DNA from: Xiphias gladius
Taxonomy: Eukaryota; Chordata; Actinopteri; Istiophoriformes; Xiphiidae
DNA: 64,000 nt
Direction of reading: 5' to 3'
Assembly: GCF_016859285.1 (NCBI RefSeq)
Contig: NC_053411.1
Coordinates: 6,607,501-6,671,500, forward strand
The position numbers were made by a program, and so were the translations under genes. Shown here piece after piece: positions 1-19,996 of this stretch. How positions within the stretch are numbered: position 1 is the stretch's first letter; each line of letters opens with the position of its first letter. The notes beneath the pieces were generated by a model. The model did not search any database. It was not told where the DNA came from and worked only from the letters and a program-made list of their open reading frames with translations.

Positions 1-2224
1 AATTACAGTGTGTTTGTAAGAACTGGTGTCAAGGGTAAAAGATTGCTCAAAATGGAAGCCAAGGCAGTAAAAGTTAAAATAAAACACTATTTCTATAGCT
101 TCTCATCATTTATCCTGTCGGGAGCTCGTACCCCACATCGCCACCTAGTGGCCACTGTTCCTCATTGCTTTTCAAATCATGCACTGCCAGGAGCTGATTT
201 CACCCTCTGGGATTTGAATCCTTTTATACCATGAGCAGGAGATGGGTCCCTCTTTGACCATGGACCTGCACCAGAGAAAAAAGTGAGCCAAATGTTTCAC
301 GTAGGGTGTTTTCATTACACTAAACCCTTGGGATGTTAACGGAAAAGAGACTGAAATCTGCTATAGTGGATCCTTTTCATGTGGCTACTGGAAATCCCCA
401 AACCCCACTTTGTAACCTGTTGATTTAGGAAATGCAAAGATAGTTGCAGTGTTAAATACAATCGAGGCAAAGTCCAAGCAGTCCCTCAGTCACCATGTTT
501 GAAGAGACTTGAAAATCCTGTAAAATGTTCTATTGGTTTGAATATTTTCCATGTTTAATTAACTTAGTTTTCGTAAAATTCTTTATTCATAATAAACTCT
601 ATATGTGCTGGAGGGACTCTTCATGATAGTCTCAAAGCTGTTTTCTAAGACTGTTCACAACTCAGATACTAAATGTCAAATTTTTCTATTTATTCGTGCA
701 TTTTTACATTGTTCTTGGCCCAAAGAATCTAAACAAATACTGGGTTCATCCTTTTAAAAACCCACCAGGTGCAACTTTAAATTAATAACCAATTCAGGTT
801 CCAGTATTCCCAGAGTAAAAATACAGAGGACATGACCTCTGTGTCCTACAGTTATTTTCCAGTAATACATATGCAGCTAGTTTTTATTGTAATTTGTGCA
901 TTTGAGTCATGATGATGTCCTGTGGCGACAGAGACAAATCCTGGAGCTGCTCCCTGGACAATGAATAACTGCAACTGCTTGGATGCCATGACATCACCCG
1001 TGGTAATTATTGTGGGATTTTGGCTGGACGGCCTCGATTCAAGCAAACTGTACTTGGGTGTATTATCTCAACCAATATGTCAATCAGCAGAGTCCGTCTT
1101 TAATTCATCCATTTGACGCCTTTATCTATTCAGGTCGTGCTGCTCTGTTTCCCAGCGTACAGCAGTCAAGGAGGCAGACGCTCGTGTGAGCCCGAAATCA
1201 CTGGATCAGCGGAAATCAATGTAAATTCTGTATTACTGTGGCGCTTCCCATTAATCTGACTAATTGTTTTTCATTTGAATGTATTTCACTTTACCAAAAG
1301 CCAGGGGAATCGGTTCTCAAAATCACCACCACAGGCAGTGTATAAATGACATCAGCATGGCTAATATGAGACAGTGCAGCACAGTGTAGCTCTACATGGG
1401 CAGTGACATGAAGTAACTGTTTTGAGTAGCCAAACCCGTGTGGTGTGATAAATTGTTAATTGTTTTTTAATGATTAAATGAAATGGAACATGGGTCAGTG
1501 GAATATTCCATTTTGGTCTGCTGTAGTACGTGGTCATACCATGTCTTATCCTCAGTACAGGCTGTATCCATGTCTAATAGTTTAGTCAAACCTTGTACAC
1601 GGGAGCGGTAACAAAATAAATCAGTACTTGCAGGCACGGACGCGTGGACACCTCTGCGACACACATTTACATGGCATACGTACGCCAATTGTGGTGCAAA
1701 TGCTGGATGAATACGGAGAAAAATGCAGACTTATGTCCCACCATCCAAACACATCCCATCGCCCCAGTTTTAACACATTCTGGAGTAGTTAAAGGGTGAT
1801 TTACAGAGATTAGAACATCTGAACAAAATGATATAGAAGCAAGATGACAAAGTTTATAGTTGAATGTAATAAAAATCTGACTGCAAGCAGTGGGTAAGGG
1901 CTCCAAAATGCTCTCTGAGCTTGTTTTAATCAAATTATTGTAATTGTGTTACATATTTTATGTTACTCCCAGCTCCCTGCATCACTGTTGGTCATAATGG
2001 GTTATGATAATAACTTTTTGAACACTATTCCGTCATAAATAATAAGTGCAAAGGCCAAAGGTTATCCTGAAATGTGGCACGGTTCCTGACCCTGTCCAGC
2101 CCTCTGAGGGTCCGTCGTCACCCTCCAAACAAGGAAACAATATTCGCGCTAAAGTAGTGGCGCGTTCAAAGGCTGTCGGAATAGTTACAGAGCCGTATTA
2201 GGCATGAGACCTGGCTCGCCGCAA
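1..2224. other. Gene-free left flank
   Basis: I see no exon with convincing coding character and no RNA gene here. Open frames are short and unrelated to any family I know. An AATAAA at about 591-596 could be a polyadenylation signal for a transcript entering from the left, but nothing else supports that. Base composition is AT-rich, like ordinary fish intergenic DNA. Confidence 0.5.
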
Positions 2225-2306
2225 GGTAGCGTGGCCGAGCGGTCTAAGGCGCTGGATTAAGGCTCCAGTCTCTTCGGGGGCGTGGGTTCGAATCCCACCG
2301 CTGCCA
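2225..2306 (+). tRNA. tRNA-Leu (anticodon AAG)
   Basis: The acceptor stem GGTAGCG (2225-2231) pairs with CGCTGCC (2299-2305), with one T-G wobble, and the discriminator A is at 2306. The D-arm (GTGGCCGAGCGGTC) doubles as the A box. The anticodon stem CTGGA/TCCAG closes the loop TTAAGGC, giving anticodon AAG. A long variable arm (TCTCTTCGGGGGC) marks a class II leucine tRNA. The T arm GTGGGTTCGAATCCCAC is intact and supplies the B box. A TTTT run shortly downstream (about 2314) can stop RNA polymerase III. CCA is not encoded, as usual in eukaryotes. All arms look functional. Confidence 0.96.
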
Positions 2307-2334
2307 GAGAACCTTTTCTGTGGAAAGGGGGGGG

Positions 2335-3260
2335 CTGATTGCTACATGGAAGAAGTAGAGAACAGATCCCGGACCTGTTTTCCAGGAGCTCCCCGCAACC
2401 GCTGTTTTAGGTATGTAGATGACACCTGGGTCATAATCAAAACCCATGAAGTCGAATCCTTCACTGAAAACATCAATGCCGTAGACAGCAAGATCAAGTT
2501 CACTCATGTCAGTGGAAATAGCCTAGCCTTCTTGGATTGTGCGGTGCACACCGAGAACGACAGAAGCCTCGACATTAAAGTATACCAGAAACCCACAAAC
2601 ACACAGATCAATACCTACTGTTTGACTCTCACCACCCACTGGGGCACAAACTGGGGGGTCATCAGAAACCTACACCATCGGGCTCCGAATTTTTCCACAA
2701 GGTCAGAGGGGAAAGAGAAGGAACATAAACACATCAAGGAAGCACTTAAAACTTGTGGTTACCCCAAATGGGCCTTCGCCAAAACCACAAAAAAAAAAGG
2801 CAGAGCAGACAGAGAAGAAAACTGAAATAAACCAAACAACATTGCCATTCCCTACGTTGCTGGATTATCTGAAAAACTCAGGAGGATCTTCTACAAACAT
2901 CACATCGCTGTGCATTTCAAGCCCAGTAACACTCTGAGGCAAAAGCTTGTCCACCCTAAGGACGAAATACCCAGGCACAACGTAGTTTAGGCAGGCCAAT
3001 GCAGCGAGGGATGCACAGTAAAATGAGGAAACTAAACAACCGCTGCATAAGCGCATGGCACAACACAGGAGAGCCAGTTCCTCAGGTCAGGACTCAGCAG
3101 TCCACCTGCATCTTAAGGACTGAGGACACTCTTTTCAGGATAATGATGTATGCATTTTGGCCAGAGAAGACCGATGGTTATCAGGAATGATGGAACTCCC
3201 CAGCAGTCAGTTCGTACTGAAGATGCCTTTCGTATGAGAGGAGAAACTGAAGTCCAGTTG
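2335..3260 (+). mobile_element. Penelope-like retroelement, decayed 3' fragment
   Basis: Translation of 2405-2780 shows reverse-transcriptase motifs of Penelope-like elements: RYVDDTWVI (catalytic YVDD), an FLDC segment, VYQKPTNTQ, and GVIRNLHHRAP. Further on, about 2850-3000, the text SEKLRRIFYKHHIAVHFKP and NTLRQKLVHPKD matches the linker before the GIY-YIG endonuclease domain of this family. The remaining part to about 3260 is weaker. The element lacks the 5' part of the reverse transcriptase and is broken in several places, so it is an old inactive copy. It begins within about 40 bases of the tRNA-Leu gene. Family assignment is from remembered motifs; the subgroup (Neptune or Penelope/Poseidon) is not resolved. 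Confidence 0.8.
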
Positions 3261-3737
3261 CCTTTGCACAGCTTTCGCAAAATACCATGACCTGGATGAC
3301 AGAGAATCTTCACAGACTTAATGAAACGTTGTCTGTAAGATTACCAAAGCAAATAGGACAGCACTTGACATGTCGGTGGGGCTATTCATCAATATTTCTG
3401 TGTAAGCAGCATGGAAACAATATTGCAGGCATTGGCATGACTGTGCTGATACATACCGGTTCTCATGCATTGCGAGATGATTTAGATAATCACTGTAACC
3501 AACTAATGGTGTTTTTAGCACAAAATGGACCACGGTTAGTTCAATTTTCGAGCCATGTCTACAGTTAGTGGTTTAGTGGTACATTTTGTGATTTGGTGCA
3601 AAATATAACTTCCCCTGTTTTCAGGGCTGTATTGTTTTAAGAACTGTGTGTCCTTAAGAAATGTGCCAATTGGTTTATGAAATAGTCCAGATAAACAATA
3701 TCAAAAAACAGGTTTCATCCACTTTCAGGAATACCCT
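3261..3737. other. No gene seen
   Basis: The stretch between the retroelement and the next repeat shows only short frames and no splice-bounded exon that I recognise. It may contain further decayed repeat sequence. Confidence 0.4.
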
Positions 3738-4165
3738 GAGCTAGTGGTGGAATGAAAGTTAGTTTACTCAAGTGCCGCACGCAACATACAGTCCATGGTG
3801 AGCCCAGTTTTCAGGTACTTGTACTTGAGTATTTTCATTTTCTTCTTCTGCTTTATACGTTTACTCTACCAAATTTCAGGGGGAAATATTGTTCTCCATC
3901 ACTCAATTACATTTGGCTGACAGCTGTAGTTACTAGTCACTCTCCAGATTAAGATTTTATACGAAAAACCTATAATGACCATATAAAAGATGATGCATTG
4001 TTATAGAATAAACCACCCATGCCCTACAAAATAGTTTAAACTATCTCCAACTCGACCAGCTACACTAAAATGCCTCGTATACATTAATGCACCACAAACA
4101 ATAATCCGACAATATAATATATTATATAGAATAAATAATATAACATCCCTCACAGGGGCGTCATT
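3738..4165 (+). repeat. Dispersed fish repeat (short non-autonomous element)
   Basis: The text includes the phrases TACTTGTACTTGAGTATTTT, ACATTTGGCTGACAGCTGTA, CAGATTAAGATTTTATACG and ATGATGCATTGTTATAGA. I know this order from a very common short interspersed sequence in teleost introns and intergenic DNA. Its formal family name is not certain to me. It carries no coding sequence. Confidence 0.6.
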
Positions 4166-4445
4166 TTGTAGCATACTGAGAACTTTCATGTACATTTGTC
4201 TGATAATAGATACATTCTTTTACTTAGCAACAGTCGGGAAACGTTCACTCTGCTTTGTATAAAAAGATACATTAAGTACATCAAAAACTTTACAAAGGGA
4301 TCAGACGTGCGTGTTTATCAGAAAAATACACAAACGTATTTACAGAGATTTTACTTTCCGCAGAGTTTGGGAGTAGTTCTAAAGTATGATTCTTTGAAGT
4401 CCATTTGGGACTCAGTAGGGTCTCAGAAGTCGGAGCCCCGCAGGA

Positions 4446-4453
4446 TCACGTGA
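4446..4453. promoter_or_regulatory. Palindromic E-box upstream of naa40
   Basis: TCACGTGA is a perfect 8-bp palindrome of the kind bound by USF/MITF/TFE-type bHLH-zip factors. It lies about 350 bp before the naa40 start codon, where the proximal promoter or 5' UTR should be. Binding is an inference from the motif only. Confidence 0.4.
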
Positions 4454-4801
4454 ATGCAGCACAGTTGGACTCGACGGTGAGCGGAGGAAAGAAAAGGGCA
4501 AGGAAGAGACTTGTAATAAATTCAGCCTCGCAGTCTTGGCGCCATTCAGACCTAAAGAGAAATAAAATAGTTGAATTTTCATTGATTGTTTTATCCAGGT
4601 TTGCGCCTAGCAGCTGCTCCTCTCATAGCCATCGGTCGGTGCTTTAGCTAGCTAGCCTTGTCAGCACACTATTTATCATTGTCATATTAATCTGCCCCCT
4701 TCTCTCTGTCTGTAGTCACGATACTAATAACTCGGCACCAGCGAGGCACAGGGACAATAGAGCCGTGTTTCTCCCGGGGACCGATAAGACACAGCGGCAA
4801 A

Positions 4802-12153
<7,352 letters not shown>

Positions 12154-15100
12154 TCCCGCTTCAGTTACACCTTTTATGATTGGTTAAAAGCCAGCAACTT
12201 TCATGGCTGTGTGTGAAAGCTTGAGCTGCTTGCTATTCTGCAAACAGTTATGAGTTTGAACGGTCATTTCTACGGCCGTTAAAAATGAACCGATGGTGGA
12301 ATACCTCGCTACAGATATTAATGTTGCATTATGGATTGAGATTTATGTGTCTTTTGTGTATTCCTGCTACAAAAGCAGTATGCAGTGTGAGCTTTCACAC
12401 ATAGCCCCTGTTTGTCGTTTCCTACTTCTTGGTTCAATGTCCAAGCCATCTTTTTTCATTCTCTTATCCCACTTAATGACTATTAGTAGTTCCCTGTCCA
12501 GAAAAAGCTTTTTGCTGACGATATTTACCACCACACTCAACCTCATCCCATCTTGCTCTCATTTCTTGATGTGCTATAATGTATTGAATCATTCTGCGGT
12601 TCTGCTTAAACTGTAGGTTGGGACAGAAAACCGGATACTGGCCTTGGGCTGTATTATAGAAACTCATTACCTCTGGTCAACGTCTCTCAAGTTTAAGGTA
12701 GAATTTATCTAAGTGGCAAATTCTGCTAGGTTGATAAATCATGAACTAACTCAAATTACCATGGATACTAAGCAGGTAAGATCAGTTCTGTAATACAGCC
12801 TCTGTTTTCCTTGGGACCTGACACTGTGACTACTCGCTTGTTTCACTGAACCAGGGTCCCAGGATTAGGCTGAATGTACTCAAGTTTAGGTTCCCTTAAA
12901 AGCAGTCTGAGAAGCCCTGCTATACTGTAACATTACCTGTTGTAACACAAGTTATATGCACATATGGCTTGTGACTGCTTTTGTTACAAAAGCACTGCAG
13001 CTAGCAGCAACTGCACTGTTTAGAACCACATTTGCCCGTGATACTACTGTTACATGATTACAATACACTATTAGCACTATCCATCTTCTCTATTCAGGTG
13101 ATACCTTAAAGGTATAGACGTCTCCCCTGCTTTTATTTTTTATAACTTATAAGACATGATGTCCAAGATTGTCTTTTTCCTTATTACGTCTTCTCCACTC
13201 TCCCAGTTGAAATGAGTAAAAAAAAAAACTTTAATCGTATCATCTGTTGCTGTAAATATGCATCCAACCCAGAAAATAACCCCAGTACAATCCTCTTGCT
13301 CATTCAAATGTTCAGCTTGCTTTCATATTTCCTGAGCAGAGGTCCTGATACCACATTTTCCCTTGCTTGAGTTTTGTGAGAAAAAAATCACATCCTTCTC
13401 TAATTTCTCCTGTTTATTGTGCCTCCGCTCTCCCTCCATGTCCTAAAGGTGCTGAACGATGACTGCAGACTCATATTTAAGTCAACTTTGTACAATTGCA
13501 TAACTCATGCTTACCTCTTTGTTCACTTTGTTTCCAAGAGGTACTAATGATAAACAAGCCGATGTTGACGCTACTTTTAGCTGTATTTAAAAACTACTAA
13601 AACCATCTTCCATCCCTCCTCCTACATATTTTGTTAGCACGAGCAAATCATATTGATTTAACATGGATGAAAATTGGTAGACATCACCACTTCATTATAT
13701 GGCCATCTGAAGCTGATGAATGCTATTAACTTGGGGGAAGGAGCATAGATGAATGAATGGATCGATGGATGATAGAAGTAATTACAGAGCACTGAAGGCA
13801 TTTTTATGGTCGTTATTCCTCCTTTCTCCTCAGTCGTGACATGTTTTCCCAGCCCACTGTCATTAGCTTGCATGGCAAGATTTAAAAAATGTTGAACAAA
13901 ACGCTCAGCTAAAATCCGGATTACACAACAGCAGTGCTGCTTCCGATCAGTAGCTGCACTGTTTGAACCTGTATCTAAAGTCCTCGTGGGGTTCAATTTG
14001 CATTACTTTAATATTTCATACAAATCTCCTATGAAAGACTGCATGTCAAAAGTATGTGAAAGGGAGAGCTGTGTGAAATTAAAAGATAATGCTGGGGTTT
14101 TGTATTCCTTAAAGCATCTTGGCACAAAGTCAGTACTGTAAGGTTTGGGTAAAGTCATACTTTACATCTGCTTCCCCAGAATAATCTTACTGCCAAGATG
14201 CCTGTAGGAGTTCCACTGGGGATTTTAGATACCACTTTACTAGTCACCCTAGAAAGGCCGCTGTAACCACTTCAACCTTGTTGATTCCATATCTGTTTAC
14301 AAAACCTTCAGGGTATTTTTGGACAGTTTCAAGTTCTAGTCGGCTGGGTTAGAGGCCCTATCTAGAAACCACCGTAAAACCCTTTAATTCCAGGACTGTA
14401 GTCAGTTTATACAGATTTTATGTGCGGGCTGGAGGCGTGAAAAGATAAATCTTTACACTACTGTGGATGCAAATATTCCTCTATTTAATGTGGCTGACAG
14501 GGCCATAACTTGGTACGGTATGAAATGTTTTTAAAAATCAGGTCACACTAAGGCTTGACTTGAGATTTCATACAGATTATTACCTGATTGAGTATGTGAA
14601 AACGGGGAGACTGAAATATGAAATAGACACTTTCTTACAACCACATAAATACTGAATTAATCTGTGTTACACAAGAACAAAGATGTATTTACCACCAAAA
14701 AAACCCTTGTGGATTACTAAATCCAGATCCTGGGGTGAAAGTTTTGGTTGTTTCCAGACTGGGTGGAGACAATAAAAAAAATTTCATATAAAAAATATTC
14801 AGCACCTGTAGACGACATATTGGTGTCTCATGCTTGTTTGAACTCTGATCATGAACAACAAAAACAATTAAACAACATATTGCTTGTTTTAGTTTTAGAC
14901 TTACTTCTGATAAGTACAGTAATTCATGTTTTGTACTGCATAAGTTACAGTAAAAAGAGGATGTTGTACATAGTGGTAGTATATCAGCCGACTGACAGTC
15001 TCTCTCAGGTTAATCAAACGTAATCAAACCTCATCTGTTTTACTTAACAGCCATGTTGTCAGTTAGGTGTTTGCTGGATCGGATTGGCCACAGCTCTGAC

Positions 15101-15553
15101 CTAGAGTCAGTTTTTGTGTCATACCATGATATTTATAGAAACTGATTTGAAAAACCTTATCTAAATTTTCTACTTTTAAAACAACTAAGAAAGTGATAAC
15201 GCTACTTTTAAGGGGGTGATTTTTAGTTTTCATGTTATGATGCAGTTAAAAAAAAAAAAAAAAAACCTTGATTCCTTCGAAGTGTGAAATAGCTTGAAAG
15301 CAAATATGACAGAGTTTGAACCGACCCTGGATCAGTGCTCAGTGGTTATATTCAATCCAGATATGTGGGCTGTGTTTTAAAAAAAGAAAAGAAAAAAAGA
15401 GGCTCACTTGAACTAAAATGCGTTTGTGAAAATATCTTAAGTTGGTAAATGAGCCTAAACTCAATAGGTTTATTTTATAGTCAGTGAGTACTTTTATTTT
15501 AGAAAATGGTTACATACCCTCACAAAATCACAAATCCTTCTCTTGGTCTTTTC

Positions 15554-15597
<44 letters not shown>

Positions 15598-15900
15598 TGT
15601 GAGTGAGAGTGTGTGTGTGTGTGTGTATATATATCTATATCTATATAGATATAGATATATATCTATATATATGTGTGTTTACACACACACATATAAAAAA
15701 GCTTGTGGATCCATATTCATTTTCATTTCTTGGCCTTTTACAGGTGAAACACTTTTTTAAACATGATGTTAAAAAAAACAAAAAAACTCCCATGTTTGAG
15801 AGTGAGTGTAGTCCTGTCCATAAACGACAATGAAAGGGAAAACTAAGTCATTCTGCCTTGTCAGTGTTTTATTTGTATGTTACAAATAAAGGAAAGTTGT
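12154..15900 (+). other. naa40: Probable naa40 3' UTR
   Basis: No other gene or splice-bounded exon is visible between the naa40 stop and the AATAAA at 15885-15890, which comes after a GT/TA microsatellite. The human NAA40 transcript also has a multi-kilobase 3' UTR. A shorter transcript ending earlier is equally possible, because no single earlier signal is compelling. The stretch is AT-rich with poly-A runs. Confidence 0.45.
15559..15670. repeat. Compound GT/TA microsatellite
   Basis: A long (GT)n run is followed by GAGTGAGA, another (GT)n run and a (TATC)/(TA) segment that includes the near-palindrome ATATCTATATAGATATAGATAT. It lies near the presumed 3' end of the naa40 transcript. Confidence 0.9.
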
Positions 15901-16936
15901 TTGACTTTTCAAAGGATGCCCTTTTTTTCGTTTATGATTTTATGATTAAGTCCAAAAGGAAATTAAGAAATAGAATGGTTAAGTATGATTTAAAAAAATA
16001 TGTGGAAATCATGACGTTGTGAGTCAAAAATTACTATTTTAAGTCAGTTACGAAACACTGTGTAAAGACTGAGATGTCAAGTCAATTATTTGACTCACTA
16101 AGTAAAAATTTACAGAGAGTGAGTTACAATTTTGACTTGGTATCTCAGATTTTTGAAAACTAACTTTTTTCGTCTTTATATAATTTTCTAGGTGGAAATG
16201 GGCGTCGAGAGTAGTGTATATATTTTCATACATTAAAATAGGGGAACCGTTACCTGAATGGTGCCAATAAATTATCCAACATTTTTGAAAAATTGGCGAC
16301 TGTGCAGGAATCATATGGAACTAATTTTAATTGGGCACGTTCTGAGGGGACTCTTTACTATGTTGCATTGAAACCGGAAGTTGTTGGTACATTGCTGCAA
16401 AAAAAAAAAAAAAAAAAAAATGTCCTAGCTAAACCGAATGAATGGATGCTGTGATGCACTGAGGTGCGTTTACTCACATCTTTCCAAGATGACATGAACA
16501 TTTAAACTCATAATTCAACCCTCTCGCTCCTGCCTTTATCGAATTCCCGCCTCTGGTAAGTGCATGGAAATGATAGTCGGAGCTATTTTCCCTTAAAACG
16601 AATAGTCATGCTAATATATCTTAGCTTACACAGATTTATCATTCAGTGTAATGCATATTCATATCAGCCGACCTTCTCAGGAATAGCGTACACAAACTTA
16701 TCTTTAGCTTCAACTTTTGACACTTAGTCTCACAGAAAACGTAACGTTAATATTGCTGAATGGGAACGCTATCCCCCTTAGCTAGTTAGCTAAATGTTGA
16801 GCAACTGAATTTTGGATCATTTTTAGAATAGACTAAAAAAAATAGAATAAAATCAAAAAATCCTTAAAGTAATACATTGTTACTGGAGATGTTTTACATG
16901 TCTCATATTGTCATCCTTTCAGCTGGTCAGGGTACC
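15901..16936 (+). promoter_or_regulatory. b3gat3: Presumed b3gat3 promoter and 5' UTR
   Basis: This gap separates the presumed naa40 polyadenylation signal from the b3gat3 start codon. It holds a poly-A run (about 16401-16420). The b3gat3 transcription start must lie here, but no TATA box or single initiator stands out. A pyrimidine stretch ending in TTTCAG at 16916-16921 looks like a splice acceptor just before the start codon, so an upstream non-coding exon, perhaps around 16500-16560, is likely. Confidence 0.4.
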
Positions 16937-18192
16937 ATGGCAACAAGGATGAAGCTGAAGCTGAAAACTGTATTTGTGCTCTACTTCATGGTCTCCCTCC
17001 TGGGCCTCGTCTATGCACTGATGCAGCTTGGTGAGTGGACAGCACACAGTCTCATTCAAGACTTGATCCCATTAATACATAAGCCCAGTTCATTGTGACA
17101 TGGGCAGGTAACTTCAGGGAGTGTCAGAAATAAATACACTCATTAACTTTTGGTAGAAATACACTTGGGAGGCACTGTGCACTGCCAAATATATCCCCAT
17201 GCCATCGGTATACATTTAGAATGTAAGAAATTGGCTTTTTGCTTTTGTACATAAGGCTGCCTTTGTCTGTTTTTCTCCCTGATGCTTTGCAGGACAACGG
17301 TGCGACTGCACAGAGCATGACATGCCAAAAGACCGAACCATATCTCGGCTGCGGGGGGAGCTGCACCGTCTTCAGGAGCAGATGAGGAAGTCAGAGGCGA
17401 CCAAACAACCCCAGAAACAGGCAGCCAAGCCCTCTCTGCCCACCATCTTTGTCATCACCCCAACATACGCAAGGTAGCCTTCCTTACCCTATCTCCTCCC
17501 TCCTCTGTTACTCTCCATCTCCCTTCACACACAAATGCACCATTCCTCTGATTTCCCTCACTGTCCAGGCTGGTGCAGAAGGCCGAGCTGACTCGTTTGT
17601 CCCAGACATTCCTCCATGTTCCTCAGCTCCACTGGATTTTGGTGGAAGACTCGCCTCATAAGACACCACTGGTGACTGACCTCTTGGTCAAGAGTGGCCT
17701 GACCTACACACACTTACACATGCCTACTGCCAAGGACCGCAAACTCCAAGAGGTGGGTAGAGACAGGGCAACGATTTGTGGAGACAAAAAACATATCAGT
17801 CTGTCTACATTTTTTTGTTTTCTTCAGTTTGAAACAAAGACAATGCTCATTCTCCACCTCAGGGTGACCCCAGCTGGCTGAAGCCTCGTGGAGTCGAGCA
17901 GAGGAATGAGGGACTACGGTGGCTGAGAGAGGACAGGAGGGCTCAGCCAGGTGGAGACAACCAGCAGGGAGTGGTTTACTTCGCCGATGATGATAACACA
18001 TACAGCCTGGAGATATTTGAAGAGGTGAGTGTTGTGAATGTGTTTATTTTTATTAGCTTCAGAAGGGGGTTGTTTATTTGTTATTGATGTCTACAAAGTT
18101 TATAGCTGTGAAAGTGCGTGCGTGCGTGCGGGGGTGAAGTCTGGAAACCATTTACATGCAAAAGCAGAAAAGAAAATGCATGCGTGTGTTTG

Positions 18193-18225
<33 letters not shown>

Positions 18226-19860
18226 TTGTGTGTAATGTCCCATGATTGAACAGGAAAAACAAATGTCCTCTTGTCTTGTCTCAGATGAGGAGTACCCAGC
18301 GAGTATCAGTGTGGCCAGTTGGGCTGGTTGGAGGGATGAAATATGAGAGGCCCGTGGTTGAAGGAGGAAAGGTGGGTGCTTTTTGTGTTCTGGTTTGCCA
18401 ACTGTGGAACTGAAACGGGTCCAGGGTTGATAATTTCGAAGAGCCTGCGTTTTACTTCATACAATAAAAGCAAGAATTAATTGGCCAAATTACTCACAGC
18501 AAAAATATTTACTTTTGTGTGACTCCTGAATGGGCTTAGTTTCTTTAATATTAAATCTTTAGAAATTAAAAAAACAAAACAAAGACTTTGCTTAAGTAAT
18601 TATTTTGTGATGTATTACAAACAGATAACAGTGTTTTGACAAAAAAAACCCTCAATGTCCACTTACTATCTTTTTCCAGAGCTGTCAACTGCATCTTACA
18701 GCTTTCCTCAGCAGATAAAGTTCTCTGTTGTCATGGAGATAAGTCTCTCGCTGCTTACCATGTGACAGAAATGTGGGACTTTGGCCATGACAACTGAGCA
18801 AATCCATCTGCCGAGGAAGACTTGCAATTGAAAGCTCCTGAGAAAGGTAGTAAGTAGACCATGAGGTAAGATTTGATAGGCTTGTGATGAGCTACTGCTT
18901 CCAAGGTTGAGAATGAACTTGTGCTCAAACAATATGAGCTTTACAAAAATACACATCATTTTTTATTAGATTTTGATCAACATATATAAAATTACATTTG
19001 ATAAAGTGACTACCTCTGTAACTATTTCTGACTCATATTCATTGATCTTTGTTTTCTGAAAAAAAAAAAAAACAGACCATTGGAAAAAACATCAGTTACA
19101 CAAACCAGTACACCATATTAAAGCTGATATCTGTGGGATCTTATAGTATCAGCAATTCTCTTCTCTTAAAGTCTAATGGTTACTTTTAATGTCTTATTAG
19201 AGCCACTTCAACTGAGTTATTAGCAACAATGCATTTCTTATTTGTGTTTTTGATTATTCTTCTAAGGTGGTTCGCTTCCATACCGGATGGCGTCCCAGTC
19301 GCCCCTTCCCAATGGACATGGCCGGCTTTGCTGTGTCCCTCAGACTGGTCCTGGCCAATCCAGAGGCTTGTTTTGATGGAGAGGCACCAATGGGCTTCCT
19401 GGAAAGCAGCTTCCTTCAGGGATTGGTTACCATGGATGAACTGGAGCCCAAAGCCGACAACTGCTCTAAAGTATGAGTGACCAAATTGTGAAACTTGTAA
19501 ATCATCTATAGCGAAAGCTAGCCAAGGTCAAAATGTGTGGAATGTATGCCTGGTCTTTGGTGACTGCTTACATGTGTGTATTAGTGAAACTCCTGGAAAA
19601 TAGATCTGTGACAGGGAAGAAATATGTTAAATATGATTTCCTTTTTATTGAATTACAGATAGACTTACTAGTTGCAGTTATTTTAAAAAAAACTTAAGTA
19701 TTTGATTTTATATCCATTCTTTATGTGTGTGTGTTTGTGTGCGTGTGTGTTTGTTTTTTAGGTGCTGGTGTGGCACACACGGACAGAGAAACCGAAGATG
19801 AAGAGAGAGGAAGCTCTGCAGGCTCAGGGACTGGGTTCAGATCCTGCTGTGGAGGTCTGA
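16937..19860 (+). CDS. b3gat3: Galactosylgalactosylxylosylprotein 3-beta-glucuronosyltransferase 3 (GlcAT-I)
   Basis: This Golgi type II membrane enzyme adds the final glucuronic acid of the GlcA-Gal-Gal-Xyl linker that starts heparan and chondroitin sulfate chains. Seven coding exons join in frame: 16937-17030, 17293-17473, 17569-17752, 17863-18024, 18285-18371, 19267-19470 and 19762-19860. They total 1011 nt and encode 336 residues (human about 335). Residues 11-31 form the membrane anchor after a short basic tail. A stem follows, then the GT43 catalytic domain from about residue 75 ([21 protein letters not shown]). The UDP/Mn-binding DDD is at 195-197 (FADDDNTYS). The catalytic-base glutamate is E282 in GFLESSFL, and the donor-site histidine is H309 in [14 protein letters not shown]. 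The start could also be the internal Met5, which matches the usual mammalian start (MKLKLK). The gene is intact. Confidence 0.97.
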
Positions 19861-19996
19861 GGAGCACACGTGCACGCACAAACACACACACACGCACACA
19901 CACACGCACAAACACACACACACGCGTGTGTGTGTTGTTTATGTGTATATATATATATGTCTCTGTGTATATATACATATATATATATATATTGTA
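19722..19996. repeat. GT and CA tracts flanking b3gat3 exon 7, then TA repeats
   Basis: A (GT)n-rich tract at 19722-19756 runs into the acceptor of exon 7. A CA-rich tract at 19864-19924 begins a few bases after the stop codon. CACGCGTGTGTGTG and (TA)n/(GTATATA)n tracts follow to about 19992. The two tracts are nearly complementary. Confidence 0.9.
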
